Shown in pieces: positions 9,238-17,772 of a DNA stretch of 64,000 nucleotides. Made by a program: the position numbers and the translations under genes. This DNA is from Pseudoalteromonas luteoviolacea. GTDB lineage: Bacteria > Pseudomonadota > Gammaproteobacteria > Enterobacterales > Alteromonadaceae. Position 1 is the stretch's first letter, and every line of letters starts with the position of its first letter. The stretch spans positions 778,001-842,000 of the forward strand of contig NZ_CP015411.1 of NCBI RefSeq assembly GCF_001750165.1, given 5' to 3'. A model generated the notes under the pieces. It saw only the letters and a list, made by a program, of their open reading frames with translations. It was not told where the DNA came from and searched no databases.

Positions 9238-9382
9238 TGCGCGCTCATAGGTAGACCTCTTAACAGCTAACCTTAGTTTAGCAGCTTAGTTAAGTAAGTT
9301 AACAAAAAAGCGGACAAATCCCTATATCTCGCTGCTGGCTATGAGTCTGAAGCTACTTTTAGCTGATAACTAACAAGAGATT

Positions 9383-10423
9383 TTAAACCGTCTGTGCCTG
9401 ATATACAGCAAACTTGGTATTTTTCGTGTCAGTTTTAAAGTGCTTAAAATGTTGCTCTATGATAGGTGGATATTTCAAAAAGCTATTTGCAACAATTTGC
9501 AAACTAGCTCCTTTTTTCATCATATGCTTGGCATTTGCTAAAAATGTTTCTGCTATGCTGTAGTCGGTATTTAACCCAGTATGAAATGGTGGATTACTGA
9601 CAATTGCATCAAACTTTTCCGTAACTTGTCCTAAACCATCACTTAATATGAAGTGTCCAGCATGACCATTCATTTTTAGCGTTTGCTCACTGGCATAAAG
9701 TGCAAGTGCACTGACGTCTAAACAGAATAATGATAAGTTAGGTCGCTCGTTGAGCATGAACGTAGCAATCAAACCCGCACCACAACCAAAATCTAGTACG
9801 TTACCGTTATGTGGAATCGAGAGGTTGTTAAGCAGTAGCTCAGTCCCGGCGTCTAGCTTACCATGGTTAAATACGCCCGGTACACTGACTGCCTCGAAGC
9901 TTTGAGCTGCGACTTTGACGTTAAATATCTGATGATAATCAGCAATATCAAAGTGCTCTTCTTCAATAAGTTCATTAAACTCATACAGAATACAATGTTT
10001 GGCACTATCCAGTTTATAACTTGCATGGGCATAGGGTTTTAGTTGCTTTTCAACCGATTTAACACCACCTTTATTTTCCCCCACAACGAGTAAACGTGTT
10101 GTTTTACCAAGGCTCGCTCGTATGTTAGATAACATCATGTTGGCCTCAGGTTTAGACTTAGGGTAGTAATAAATGATTAAGTCCAAATTATCGATACTAG
10201 GTAAACTATGACCGACAAAGCTAGTCACGTTTTGATGCTTGGAAGCTGCAAGATGATCAGCGAAGTTATAACTGAATGCGTAAATTTGAGATGCGGAATT
10301 AATGCTGGTTAATTCAGGCAAAAAACCATCGTCACTATGATTAATAACAAGCACTTTTTCGCCAAGGAGTTCTTCTTCATTGCGGAGTAAAAGTAAGCTA
10401 GGGTTCGATAGTTTTTGCATCAT
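9383..10423 (-). CDS. rsmC: 16S rRNA m2G1207 methyltransferase RsmC
   Basis: A 346-residue SAM-dependent enzyme that N2-methylates G1207 of 16S rRNA in the 30S subunit. It has two tandem methyltransferase-like domains. The C-terminal one has the SAM motif 'VLDFGCGAGLIA' and the catalytic 'IVSNPPFHTGL', while the N-terminal copy is degenerate, as in the family. Start is taken at the ATG at 10423 (a second ATG follows at 10420). An in-frame ATG at 10483 would give 20 extra residues, but that segment overlaps a terminator hairpin, and the shorter form matches the usual 343 residues. Confidence 0.9.
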   Translation of the reverse strand: MMQKLSNPSLLLLRNEEELLGEKVLVINHSDDGFLPELTSINSASQIYAFSYNFADHLAASKHQNVTSFVGHSLPSIDNLDLIIYYYPKSKPEANMMLSNIRASLGKTTRLLVVGENKGGVKSVEKQLKPYAHASYKLDSAKHCILYEFNELIEEEHFDIADYHQIFNVKVAAQSFEAVSVPGVFNHGKLDAGTELLLNNLSIPHNGNVLDFGCGAGLIATFMLNERPNLSLFCLDVSALALYASEQTLKMNGHAGHFILSDGLGQVTEKFDAIVSNPPFHTGLNTDYSIAETFLANAKHMMKKGASLQIVANSFLKYPPIIEQHFKHFKTDTKNTKFAVYQAQTV

Positions 10424-10461
10424 TGGTCTCAGGTAGTTAGCTGGTGTAGGTATGAAGTTAA

Positions 10462-10480
10462 AGGGGCTGTTGGAGCCCCT
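10462..10480 (-). terminator. Terminator after trmB
   Basis: Read on the minus strand, AGGGGCT and AGCCCCT form a 7-bp stem around a 5-nt loop, followed by TTTAA. It sits between trmB and rsmC and argues against starting rsmC upstream of it. Confidence 0.6.
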
Positions 10481-10489
10481 CACAGATAG

Positions 10490-11248
10490 TTAAGCTGTGC
10501 GTTCGAACATGAGGTCCCATACGCCGTGACCTAGTCTGTGCCCACGCTGTTCAAATTTCGTAAGTGGTCTAAAATCAGGCCTAGGTACATAGTCATTATT
10601 TTCAGACTGATTGTTATAACCCTCTGCTTGTTGCATTACCTCTAACATATGTTCTGCGTAGTTTTCCCAGTCAGTTGCCATATGGAATACACCACCAACT
10701 TTTAGTTTGGCACGGATCTTTTGTGCAAACTCTGGCTGTACAATACGGCGCTTGTGGTGACGCTTTTTATGCCATGGATCTGGAAAGAACAGCTGTAATT
10801 TACTTAAGCTGCTATCGGGGATGCAATCGGCTAATACTTCTACTGCATCGTGCTCAAAAACACGCAGATTTGTCAGACCATGCTCATCAGCTTCCATAAG
10901 ACATGCGCCAACACCTGGGCGGTGAACTTCAATACCGATAAAGTTTTGGTCAGGGTTATTCTTAGCCATTTCAACTAGCGACTTACCCATACCAAAACCA
11001 ATTTCTACAACTACATCGTTGTCATTGCCAAATACTTCATTGAAGTTGAGTAGGCCTTGGCTATGCTCAAGTCCAAGAGTGGGCCAGCACTTTTCTAGCG
11101 CTGCTGCTTGGCCTTTAGTTAGGCGACCTTCACGTTTTACAAAGCTGCGGACCTTACGGATGTATTTACCTTCTTGTTCAGCCTGCTCTAGTGCTTGTTT
11201 ACTCGATTCGTTCATTGTCATCATCTGCGGTGTAAAAATTGGGCGCAT
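10490..11248 (-). CDS. trmB: tRNA (guanine-N7)-methyltransferase TrmB
   Basis: A 252-residue SAM-dependent enzyme forming m7G46 in the variable loop of tRNAs. Motifs: 'VVEIGFGMGKSLVEMA' (SAM binding), 'FIGIEVHRPGVGACL', the hallmark 'LFFPDPWHKKRHHKRR', and a C-terminal 'TKFEQRGHRLGHGVWDL'. The ATG at 11248 is chosen because AGGGA lies 7 nt upstream of it; an ATG five codons earlier has no such site. It is divergent from mutY, as in many gammaproteobacteria. A second TrmB-like gene lies near the end of the window. Confidence 0.94.
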   Translation of the reverse strand: MRPIFTPQMMTMNESSKQALEQAEQEGKYIRKVRSFVKREGRLTKGQAAALEKCWPTLGLEHSQGLLNFNEVFGNDNDVVVEIGFGMGKSLVEMAKNNPDQNFIGIEVHRPGVGACLMEADEHGLTNLRVFEHDAVEVLADCIPDSSLSKLQLFFPDPWHKKRHHKRRIVQPEFAQKIRAKLKVGGVFHMATDWENYAEHMLEVMQQAEGYNNQSENNDYVPRPDFRPLTKFEQRGHRLGHGVWDLMFERTA

Positions 11249-11340
11249 ATTATCCCTGTTCACGTCGATAAGTACAAGAGCTTGACGTTTTTAAAAACCT
11301 TCTTACACTGGCGCCTGTAGCTAGTAGATTGAGAATAAAG

Positions 11341-12399
11341 ATGCCCGTTGACCGTCAAACAGCAAATTGGTTCGCAGCGCAAGTTGTGGATTGGTACCAC
11401 CTTCATGGTAGAAAAACACTGCCGTGGCAAATAGATAAGACCCCTTATAAAGTGTGGGTGTCCGAAGTAATGTTGCAGCAAACGCAAGTTGTAACTGTGA
11501 TCCCCTATTTTGAACGTTTTATGTCTCGTTTTCCGACAGTCATAGATTTAGCGAATGCAGATGAAGATGAAGTGCTGCATCATTGGACTGGGTTAGGGTA
11601 TTACGCGAGGGCTAGAAACCTTCATAAAACGGCTAAAATTATACGTGATAAGTATAAGGGACAGTTTCCTGAAACTTTTGAACAAGTTGTTGACTTGCCT
11701 GGCATTGGGCGCTCAACGGCTGGTGCTGTATTATCGCTCGCTTTAGGTCAACATCACTCTATCCTCGATGGTAATGTGAAACGGGTGTTGGCACGCTTTT
11801 TTATGGTTGAAGGTTGGTATGGGGTTAAAAAAGTTGAGAATCACTTATGGGAACTGACCAATGCGGTTACCCCCTCTGGAGATGTGCGAGAATTTAACCA
11901 AGCCATGATGGACTTGGGCGCAAGCCTATGTTCGCGTTCAAGATTTCAATGTGAGGCTTGTCCGCTTGTTGATAAATGCTTGGCTTATAAAAATAATCGA
12001 GTAAAAGAATTTCCAAATTCAAAACCTAAAAAAGAAAAACCGAAAAAGTCTGCATATCACCTAATGGTAAAGGTGGACAATCAGGTATTGATGGAAAAGC
12101 GCCCTAATAGCGGCATTTGGGGCGGGTTATTCGGCTTTTTTGAGTTTGCAAACTTAGTTGAGCTAGAAGCTTTTTTAGTTCAGCAGGGAATAGATACCGC
12201 GACGTATACGTTAGAGCCATTTGTACATATATTCACTCATTTTGAACTAACAATTAATCCAGTCTGTGTTGAATTACAGCAAATACCTGATTGTGTGCAT
12301 GACAATCAGCTGTTGTGGTACGACATTAACCAACCTCCTGAAGTAGGACTTGCGGCGCCAACGAAAAAGTTAGTTAAAGTATTAAAGACAATGGGGTAA
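11341..12399 (+). CDS. mutY: Adenine DNA glycosylase MutY
   Basis: A 352-residue base-excision repair enzyme that removes adenine mispaired with 8-oxoguanine. Helix-hairpin-helix and GPD motif: 'EVMLQQTQV' with the catalytic glutamate and 'LPGIGRSTAGAVLSL', then 'SILDGNVKRVLAR' with the catalytic aspartate. A 4Fe-4S cluster loop is visible as C-x6-C-x2-C-x5-C ('CSRSRFQCEACPLVDKC'). A NUDIX-like 8-oxoG recognition domain fills the C-terminus. The ATG at 11341 fits the family N-terminus; an upstream TTG at 11329 would add four residues. yggX follows after 37 nt, the common gene pair. Confidence 0.96.
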   Translation: MPVDRQTANWFAAQVVDWYHLHGRKTLPWQIDKTPYKVWVSEVMLQQTQVVTVIPYFERFMSRFPTVIDLANADEDEVLHHWTGLGYYARARNLHKTAKIIRDKYKGQFPETFEQVVDLPGIGRSTAGAVLSLALGQHHSILDGNVKRVLARFFMVEGWYGVKKVENHLWELTNAVTPSGDVREFNQAMMDLGASLCSRSRFQCEACPLVDKCLAYKNNRVKEFPNSKPKKEKPKKSAYHLMVKVDNQVLMEKRPNSGIWGGLFGFFEFANLVELEAFLVQQGIDTATYTLEPFVHIFTHFELTINPVCVELQQIPDCVHDNQLLWYDINQPPEVGLAAPTKKLVKVLKTMG

Positions 12400-12436
12400 A
12401 CTGTTCTCATCAAAAAGATAGAGAATAGGTGAGAAA

Positions 12437-12709
12437 ATGGCACGTACAGTTTTTTGTCAGAAATTAAACAAAGAAGCGCCTGGTTTGGACTTTCAATTAT
12501 ATCCAGGTGAAGTGGGCGAGCGTATCTTCAATAATATTTCTAAAGAAGCTTGGCAGCAGTGGCAACATAAGCAAACAATGCTAATTAATGAAAAGCACTT
12601 GAATATGATGGACCCTGATCACCGCCAACTTCTAGAAGAGCAAATGGTCGGCTTTTTGTTTGAAAACAAAGAAGTTGAAATTGAAGGTTATAGACCTCCA
12701 GAGAAATAA
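12437..12709 (+). CDS. yggX: Fe(2+)-trafficking/oxidative protection protein YggX
   Basis: A 90-residue cytoplasmic protein of standard length. It begins 'MARTVFCQKLNKEAPGLDF' with the conserved cysteine at position 7 and contains 'ISKEAWQQWQ' and 'LINEKHLN'. The family protects iron-sulfur proteins, and MutY is one such protein. It directly follows mutY and ends at a strong terminator. Confidence 0.93.
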   Translation: MARTVFCQKLNKEAPGLDFQLYPGEVGERIFNNISKEAWQQWQHKQTMLINEKHLNMMDPDHRQLLEEQMVGFLFENKEVEIEGYRPPEK

Positions 12710-12733
12710 AAAAGCTGCCTAGGCAGCTTTTTT
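12710..12733. terminator. Bidirectional terminator between yggX and ispB
   Basis: AAAGCTGCCT is followed directly by its complement AGGCAGCTTT and a T run on the plus strand, with an A run on the other side. It serves both convergent genes. Confidence 0.85.
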
Positions 12734-12738
12734 TATTT

Positions 12739-13713
12739 TTAGTAGTCTCTATCTACTGATAGTTTCGCTAGGGCAATGAGTGCATTTTTAAAGGCAGAGT
12801 CGCTCAAACATGCAAGTTGCGCTATTGCTTTTTCAGACTCTTGCTGAGCTTTTGTCATTGTTTTTTGCAGCGCTTGAGTTTCTTCAAGTGTTTGCAATAT
12901 ATCAGATAAATTGTCTATGCCGTTACCTGACTCTATAGCTTCTCTAATTTGAGTGACTTGCGCTTCAGTGCCGGACTTCATCGCGTAAATTAGTGGTAAT
13001 GTTGGTTTACCTTCCGCTAAGTCATCACCAATGTTTTTGCCTAGTAATTCTGCATTGGCACTGTAATCAAGTACATCGTCAACCAGTTGGAATGCTGTAC
13101 CTAAGTGCATACCGTAAAGCTTTAATGCTTCTTTAATACTTTCAGGCTGTTCTGAGACAACCGCAGGTAGCAAAGTGGCTGCTTCGAATAATTTGGCAGT
13201 CTTGCTGTAAATGACCTGCATATAACTCTGTTCAGTGGTGTCAGGGTCGTTACAATTCATTAATTGCAGTACCTCACCTTCAGCAATAATATTGGTCGCA
13301 TCTGCCAATATTTGCATTACTTCCATGTTGTTGAGTCCAACCATCAACTGAAAGGAACGTGTGTAAATGAAATCTCCAACAAGTACACTTGCGGCATTAC
13401 CAAATTCAGCATTAGCCGTGGGCTCTCCACGTCTTAGAATTGACTCATCGACGACGTCATCATGTAGCAAGGTTGCAGTATGAATAAACTCAATGATGGT
13501 AGCTAAGGTGATATGTTTATTTTGTTGCTCAGCTTCAAGTGCCTTGGCAACAAGCAGTGTTAGCATTGGCCTTACCCGTTTGCCACCACTATTAACAATA
13601 TACAGACCCAATTGATTTACCAATGCAACGTCAGATTGCATTTGTTCAAAAATAAGTTGATTCACAGAGAGCATGTCCTGCTCAATCAATGATTGGATAG
13701 TCTTAATATCCAT
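12739..13713 (-). CDS. ispB: Octaprenyl diphosphate synthase IspB
   Basis: A 324-residue trans-prenyltransferase that makes the polyprenyl side chain of ubiquinone and menaquinone from FPP and IPP. Both aspartate-rich motifs are intact: 'LLHDDVVDES' followed by 'RRGEPTAN', and 'FQLVDDVLDY'. The start is set at the ATG at 13713 ('MDIKTIQSLIEQDML'), giving the usual length; an ATG at 13764 adds 17 residues unlike the family. It is divergent from rplU, the common order in gammaproteobacteria. Confidence 0.94.
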   Translation of the reverse strand: MDIKTIQSLIEQDMLSVNQLIFEQMQSDVALVNQLGLYIVNSGGKRVRPMLTLLVAKALEAEQQNKHITLATIIEFIHTATLLHDDVVDESILRRGEPTANAEFGNAASVLVGDFIYTRSFQLMVGLNNMEVMQILADATNIIAEGEVLQLMNCNDPDTTEQSYMQVIYSKTAKLFEAATLLPAVVSEQPESIKEALKLYGMHLGTAFQLVDDVLDYSANAELLGKNIGDDLAEGKPTLPLIYAMKSGTEAQVTQIREAIESGNGIDNLSDILQTLEETQALQKTMTKAQQESEKAIAQLACLSDSAFKNALIALAKLSVDRDY

Positions 13714-14092
13714 AGTATACCGTGCTAAAGCCCCAGTTAGAGATAAACGCCGCAGATTGTACATTAAAATTCCAGTCGACTCGAATTTAATACGTGCTGA
13801 TAGTTAAAAAAATAATAGTTGGATTAAATACTAGTCATTTTCGTGTTCACTTAGTGTACTGTTATGAACTGTCAAGTATTTAGGTAAGAAGTTTTAGCGG
13901 TAAAAAATAGTTTAGCAATGCGAACTTTTTAGCTAGAATAGGCAAAAATGAATTAATGCTCTCAAACAAGCCAATTTTTATTCATTATTTTGTCTTTAGG
14001 GTATTGCGTGAAGTTCTACATTAGCGTAAACTTCGCGCCCTATTGAAGAATATTAAGTTGCGTCGATTTGAGGGCGCACAACGGAGTTAATT
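13714..14092. promoter_or_regulatory. ispB/rplU intergenic region with structured rplU leader
   Basis: A 379-nt divergent gap. The rplU side holds a hairpin: GCGTGAAGTT (14006-14015) pairs with AACTTCGCGC (14029-14038) over 10 bp with one G-U. It lies about 55 nt before the rplU start and has no U run, so it looks like a leader structure rather than a terminator. A possible -10 TAGAAT lies at about 13933-13938. Autogenous control of ribosomal protein operons through leader RNA is known; it is only an inference here. Confidence 0.45.
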
Positions 14093-14404
14093 ATGTACGC
14101 GGTTTTCCAAAGTGGTGGTAAACAGCACCGTGTGACTGAAGGTCAAACAATTCGTCTAGAGAAGCTAGACGTTGAGACTGGTGCATCAATTGAATTTGAT
14201 TCAGTACTTCTAGTTGCTGATGGTGAAAAGATCGAGATCGGTGCACCATTCGTAAATGGCGGTAAAGTAACAGCTGAGGTTGTTTCTCACGGTCGTGGCG
14301 AGAAAATTAAGATTGTTAAGTTCAGACGTCGTAAGCATTCTCGTAAGCAGATGGGCCACCGTCAGTGGTTCACTGAAGTTAAAATCACTGGCATTAGCGC
14401 TTAA
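14093..14404 (+). CDS. rplU: 50S ribosomal protein L21
   Basis: A 103-residue large-subunit protein that binds 23S rRNA domain I. It begins 'MYAVFQSGGKQHRVTEGQ', contains 'APFVNGGKVTAEV' and ends with the basic 'KFRRRKHSRKQMGHRQ' and 'VKITGI', all typical of L21. It is first in an operon with rpmA, 19 nt downstream. Confidence 0.98.
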   Translation: MYAVFQSGGKQHRVTEGQTIRLEKLDVETGASIEFDSVLLVADGEKIEIGAPFVNGGKVTAEVVSHGRGEKIKIVKFRRRKHSRKQMGHRQWFTEVKITGISA

Positions 14405-14423
14405 TTTTTAGAGGTACAGAAAG

Positions 14424-14681
14424 ATGGCACATAAGAAGGCAGCTGGTAGTACTCGTAACGGTCGCGATTCAGAAAGTAAACGCCTAGGTGTTAAGCGTTT
14501 CGGTGGCGAATCAGTTCTAGCGGGTAACATCCTTGTTCGTCAACGTGGTACTAAGTTCCACGCTGGTTCTAACGCAGGTATCGGTAAAGACCACACTATC
14601 TTCGCAAAAGCGGATGGTAAAGTAGTTTTCGAAACTAAAGGTCCTTTAAACCGTAAATACGTTAGCATCGTTGCTGAGTAA
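14424..14681 (+). CDS. rpmA: 50S ribosomal protein L27
   Basis: An 85-residue protein of the 50S subunit whose N-terminal tail reaches the peptidyl-transferase centre. The start 'MAHKKAAGSTRNGRDS' and the core 'FGGESVLAGNILVRQRG' are diagnostic. It has the gammaproteobacterial uncleaved N-terminus. It is cotranscribed with rplU and ends before a canonical terminator. Confidence 0.98.
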   Translation: MAHKKAAGSTRNGRDSESKRLGVKRFGGESVLAGNILVRQRGTKFHAGSNAGIGKDHTIFAKADGKVVFETKGPLNRKYVSIVAE

Positions 14682-14696
14682 TCGGTAAAGATTTAT

Positions 14697-14723
14697 AAAA
14701 ACCCCGCTTAGGCGGGGTTTTTT
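14697..14723 (+). terminator. Terminator of rplU-rpmA
   Basis: CCCCGC (14702-14707) and GCGGGG (14712-14717) form a stem with loop TTAG, followed by TTTTTTG. Confidence 0.9.
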
Positions 14724-14766
14724 GTTTTTATAGCTACATATTATTGATCAGCAGCTAAGCGTACCT

Positions 14767-14775
14767 TGCTATAAT
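14767..14775 (+). promoter_or_regulatory. Extended -10 promoter of obgE
   Basis: TGCTATAAT (14767-14775) is a perfect extended -10 (TGn-TATAAT), 35 nt before the obgE ATG and downstream of the rpmA terminator. It suggests separate transcription of obgE. Confidence 0.6.
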
Positions 14776-14810
14776 AGCTGTTGCTATTCTAATCCAGTAA
14801 GAGAGTAACC

Positions 14811-15956
14811 ATGAAGTTTGTCGATGAAGTAGAGATCCGTGCTGAAGCCGGCGATGGAGGAAGCGGTGTTGTTTCGTTCCGTCGAGAGAAATTTGTCCCA
14901 GATGGTGGTCCAGATGGCGGTGATGGTGGCGACGGCGGCAGCGTATTTTTAGAGGCCGATGAAAACCTCAATACTTTAATTGACTATCAGTTTGAGCGAT
15001 TCCACAGAGCTGAGCGTGGTACAAATGGTCAAGGTCGTAACTGTACCGGTAAAAAAGGCGTTGATTTGGTATTGAAAGTGCCTGTTGGCACCCGCGTTAC
15101 TGATGTAGATACTCAAGAAAGTTTGGGTGACTTAACTCGCCATGGGCAAAAGCTACTTGTTGCTAAAGGCGGTTATCATGGCCTGGGCAACACGCGGTTT
15201 AAATCTAGTACTAATCGTGCGCCAAGGCAGAAAACACTTGGGACACCAGGTGAGGTGAGAAACTTAAAGCTTGAGCTGATGCTTTTAGCTGACGTTGGCT
15301 TACTTGGTTTACCTAATGCTGGGAAATCAACCTTCATTCGCAGCGTATCAGCGGCAAAGCCAAAAGTTGCTGATTATCCGTTTACTACACTAGTCCCGAA
15401 TCTTGGGGTTGTAAGACCTGAAGCGAATAAATCGTTTGTTATTGCCGACATTCCTGGTTTGATTGAAGGCGCATCAGATGGTGCAGGTTTGGGTATTCGC
15501 TTCTTGAAGCATTTAGAGCGTTGTAGAGTGTTATTACATGTTGTAGATGTGATGCCAATTGATGGCACAGACCCAGTAGACAACGCATTTGCTATTATCA
15601 ATGAATTACATCAGTACAGCCCCAAGCTTGCGGAAAAGCCACGTTGGTTGGTATTAAACAAAATTGATTTACTCGCAGAAGACGAACTAGAAGATGTGTG
15701 TGAACGCATTGCTCAAGAATTAGATGCAAAAGAAGTTTACCGCATATCAGCAGCGAATAAATTTAATACTCAGCAATTATGTTACGATATCCAAGGCCTG
15801 TTAGACACCTTGCCAAGAGACAAGTTTGACGAGGACCAACAAGAAGAGGTTGAGTTTAAGTGGGACACTTATCATCGTCAGGCAACTCAAGAGAATGATG
15901 ATTGGGATGACTGGGATGAAGATGACTACGATGTAGAAGTTATCTACGAAAGATAA
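14811..15956 (+). CDS. obgE: GTPase ObgE/CgtA
   Basis: A 381-residue essential GTPase acting in 50S assembly and stress signalling. The glycine-rich Obg fold is at residues 1-158, with 'RREKFVPDGGPDGGDGG' near the start. The G domain follows: G1 'GLPNAGKST', G2 'ADYPFTTLVPNLG', G3 'DIPGLIEGA', G4 'LNKIDL' and G5 'ISA'. The C-terminus is acidic (many D, E and W residues in the last 20). The order rplU-rpmA-obgE is a standard bacterial cluster. Confidence 0.97.
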   Translation: MKFVDEVEIRAEAGDGGSGVVSFRREKFVPDGGPDGGDGGDGGSVFLEADENLNTLIDYQFERFHRAERGTNGQGRNCTGKKGVDLVLKVPVGTRVTDVDTQESLGDLTRHGQKLLVAKGGYHGLGNTRFKSSTNRAPRQKTLGTPGEVRNLKLELMLLADVGLLGLPNAGKSTFIRSVSAAKPKVADYPFTTLVPNLGVVRPEANKSFVIADIPGLIEGASDGAGLGIRFLKHLERCRVLLHVVDVMPIDGTDPVDNAFAIINELHQYSPKLAEKPRWLVLNKIDLLAEDELEDVCERIAQELDAKEVYRISAANKFNTQQLCYDIQGLLDTLPRDKFDEDQQEEVEFKWDTYHRQATQENDDWDDWDEDDYDVEVIYER

Positions 15957-15958
15957 TA

Positions 15959-15980
15959 AAGGGCCGTTTGGCCCTTTTTT
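15959..15980 (+). terminator. Terminator after obgE
   Basis: AAGGGCC (15959-15965), loop GTTT, GGCCCTTTTTT: stem plus U tract, located 2 nt after the obgE stop. Confidence 0.88.
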
Positions 15981-16007
15981 AATACAAAATTATTATTGGA
16001 GAGAATT

Positions 16008-16499
16008 GTGGTTATATCAATGATAGCAGCGATGGCAAAAGGGAGAGTGATAGGGGATGACAATAAAATGCCTTGGCACTTGCCTGCCGATCTACAACAT
16101 TTCAAAAAAATAACGCTAGGCAAGCCTGTTATCATGGGCCGAAAAACATTTGAATCAATTGGTCGTCCGTTACCTGGTAGAAGAAATATTGTAATTACAA
16201 GAAATGCAGAGTATCAGGCCGAAGGTATTGAAGTTGCATCTTCTACTGATGAAGCACTTGCTTTGGTAGATAAAATAGACGAGGTTATGATCATTGGAGG
16301 TGGAAATATTTACAATCAGTTTCTACCATTATGTTCAAGGTTGTATTTAACATACATCGAATTGGATGTTGAAGGGGATACGCGATTTCCAGACCATACG
16401 TCTGTAGGTAATTGGGTAGAAATCGAAAGCGAAGTTCATGAGCCTGATGACAGAAATAAATATCGTTATAAGTTCGTAACTTTGAATAAAGGATTATGA
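16008..16499 (+). CDS. folA: Dihydrofolate reductase
   Basis: A 163-residue NADPH-dependent enzyme that reduces dihydrofolate to tetrahydrofolate and is the trimethoprim target. Motifs: 'MIAAMAKGRVIGDDNKMPWHLPAD' (split: 'GRVIG', 'MPWHLPAD'), 'VIMGRKTFESIGRPLPGR', 'IIGGGNIYNQF' and 'EGDTRFPD'. The start is taken as GTG at 16008 because GGAGAG lies 4-5 nt upstream; the ATG at 16020 is too far from that site. It follows the obgE terminator, so transcription is probably independent or by read-through. Confidence 0.94.
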   Translation: MVISMIAAMAKGRVIGDDNKMPWHLPADLQHFKKITLGKPVIMGRKTFESIGRPLPGRRNIVITRNAEYQAEGIEVASSTDEALALVDKIDEVMIIGGGNIYNQFLPLCSRLYLTYIELDVEGDTRFPDHTSVGNWVEIESEVHEPDDRNKYRYKFVTLNKGL

Positions 16500-16577
16500 C
16501 TTTGTTGCTAACAGTTGTGTGTGTTGCTACAATAGTGTTTGTCCTTATGTAATAAAAAAGTGCTAGGTGAATTGGCA

Positions 16578-16952
16578 ATGAAATTTGTACCTGTTTTGTT
16601 AAGTGTTTGTATTGGTTTGGGCGCGTTTTCTTTTAGTTCTGAGACTAAAGCAAACGATCAATTAGCTATCACATTATGCGAGTATATCGCAGTGGATGAT
16701 AAAGGGCGTGTTCGCAAAGCGCTTAAAAGTTCACGTGTGAAAGTACGTAATATCTTTGGTTCAATCCAGTGTAATGGCAATAATATTCTTCGCCATGCTA
16801 TTGCAAGTAATGCAGTTGAGACTGGTAAATTAATTGTCAAAGGTCTACCAAAAAGTGCACTATCGGATGGTGCTGACATTGCTTGGGCTGAAAGCAATGG
16901 ACATGGTGCCTCGCCACTTATTGCAGAGATTAAGAAAAGAGCTGGTTTGTAA
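16578..16952 (+). CDS. Exported DUF3718 family protein
   Basis: A 124-residue protein. The ATG at 16578 has AGGTGA at good distance and gives a clean signal peptide (residues 1-25, cleavage after 'ETKA'). The mature part begins 'NDQLAITLCEYIAVDDKGRVRKAL' (split: 'ITLCEYIA') and has two cysteines, 'LCEY' and 'IQCNGN', that could form a disulfide. This matches DUF3718, a small periplasmic family of Alteromonadales and Vibrionales with no known function. It is monocistronic and ends with a terminator. Confidence 0.7.
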   Translation: MKFVPVLLSVCIGLGAFSFSSETKANDQLAITLCEYIAVDDKGRVRKALKSSRVKVRNIFGSIQCNGNNILRHAIASNAVETGKLIVKGLPKSALSDGADIAWAESNGHGASPLIAEIKKRAGL

Positions 16953-16970
16953 TTCAATTCTAGCTTTAAT

Positions 16971-16998
16971 GAAAAGCTCCCAAATTGGGGGCTTTTTT
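16971..16998 (+). terminator. Terminator after the DUF3718 gene
   Basis: AAAAGCTCCC and GGGGGCTTTTTT form an imperfect 8-9 bp stem around AAATT, followed by a U run. Confidence 0.8.
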
Positions 16999-17214
16999 AA
17001 TATCGAAAATTTACACCAAATGAAATTTAACTAGATAAAGTATTTATAATCATAGGTTTTAACGCTTTAGCTGCTCTTTTTGTGAATAGGGAGAAGCCCT
17101 CACTGTAAAATGTAGCCGCGAGCCCTTTGTCTTCTGCCCTCTTTTTTAGTGTCATATTAAGATGACCTAAATCAAAATGATAACCACATCATGACAATTT
17201 TCTTAAATTTCCCC

Positions 17215-17243
17215 TTGAGAATTGGAAGGTATGCTCCAATACT
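17215..17243 (+). promoter_or_regulatory. Candidate promoter of hpf
   Basis: TTGAGA (17215-17220) and AATACT (17238-17243) are 17 bp apart. A short inverted repeat TTGGA/TCCAA lies in the spacer. A strong AAGGAAG ribosome binding site precedes the ATG. The rest of the 17.04-17.27 kb gap shows nothing recognisable. Confidence 0.35.
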
Positions 17244-17276
17244 TATTTATAGGGTAAATAAAAAAAGGAAGATCCT

Positions 17277-17633
17277 ATGAAGATTAATCTTTCTGGTCAT
17301 CATGTAGACATGACAGATGCAGTGAAACAGCATGTACAAGAAAAGTTTTCAAAAATTGCTAATCACTTTCCTTCATTGTTAGCGCTCGATATTATCATTA
17401 GTAAAGAGCATAAAAAATTCTACACCGAAATAAGTACTAACTATGCGGGATCTCGGATATCGGTTAAAGGAGAAAATGACGTTATGTATCCGGCCATCGC
17501 TAACGCAGCAAAAAAATTAGATGCGTCGTTAAAGCATCGAAAAGGGCAGCTCAAGGCAAATAAACATGAAAAGCCCGTGAGCACGACTCCACCTATAGCA
17601 CATGAAATTATTCAAGAAATGAACTTAAATTGA
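17277..17633 (+). CDS. hpf: Ribosome hibernation promoting factor (HPF/YfiA family)
   Basis: A 118-residue cytoplasmic protein with the single beta-alpha-beta-beta-beta-alpha domain of the short HPF class: 'MKINLSGHHVDMTDAVKQHV', then 'KFYTEISTNYAGSRISVKG', 'DVMYPAIANAAKKLDASLK' and a basic tail. These proteins bind the 30S decoding channel and promote 70S/100S dormancy in stationary phase. In many relatives hpf sits beside rpoN; here it stands alone between the DUF3718 gene and galU. The start has a good Shine-Dalgarno site. Confidence 0.9.
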   Translation: MKINLSGHHVDMTDAVKQHVQEKFSKIANHFPSLLALDIIISKEHKKFYTEISTNYAGSRISVKGENDVMYPAIANAAKKLDASLKHRKGQLKANKHEKPVSTTPPIAHEIIQEMNLN

Positions 17634-17634
17634 T

Positions 17635-17662
17635 AAATAGGGGTCTTTAGGACCCCTATTTA
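17635..17662 (+). terminator. Terminator after hpf
   Basis: AAATAGGGGTC and GACCCCTATTT form an 11-bp stem with a short TTTAG loop, beginning at the hpf stop. Confidence 0.85.
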
Positions 17663-17772
17663 ATACTAGCAATTCGATTAAGTTTTTATTTTACTTTAAA
17701 TATTTCACTGAATTGCCAAGTAAGATAAAATTAAGTTTTACCTTAAAAGTTATAATTCAATAGCGAACATAT

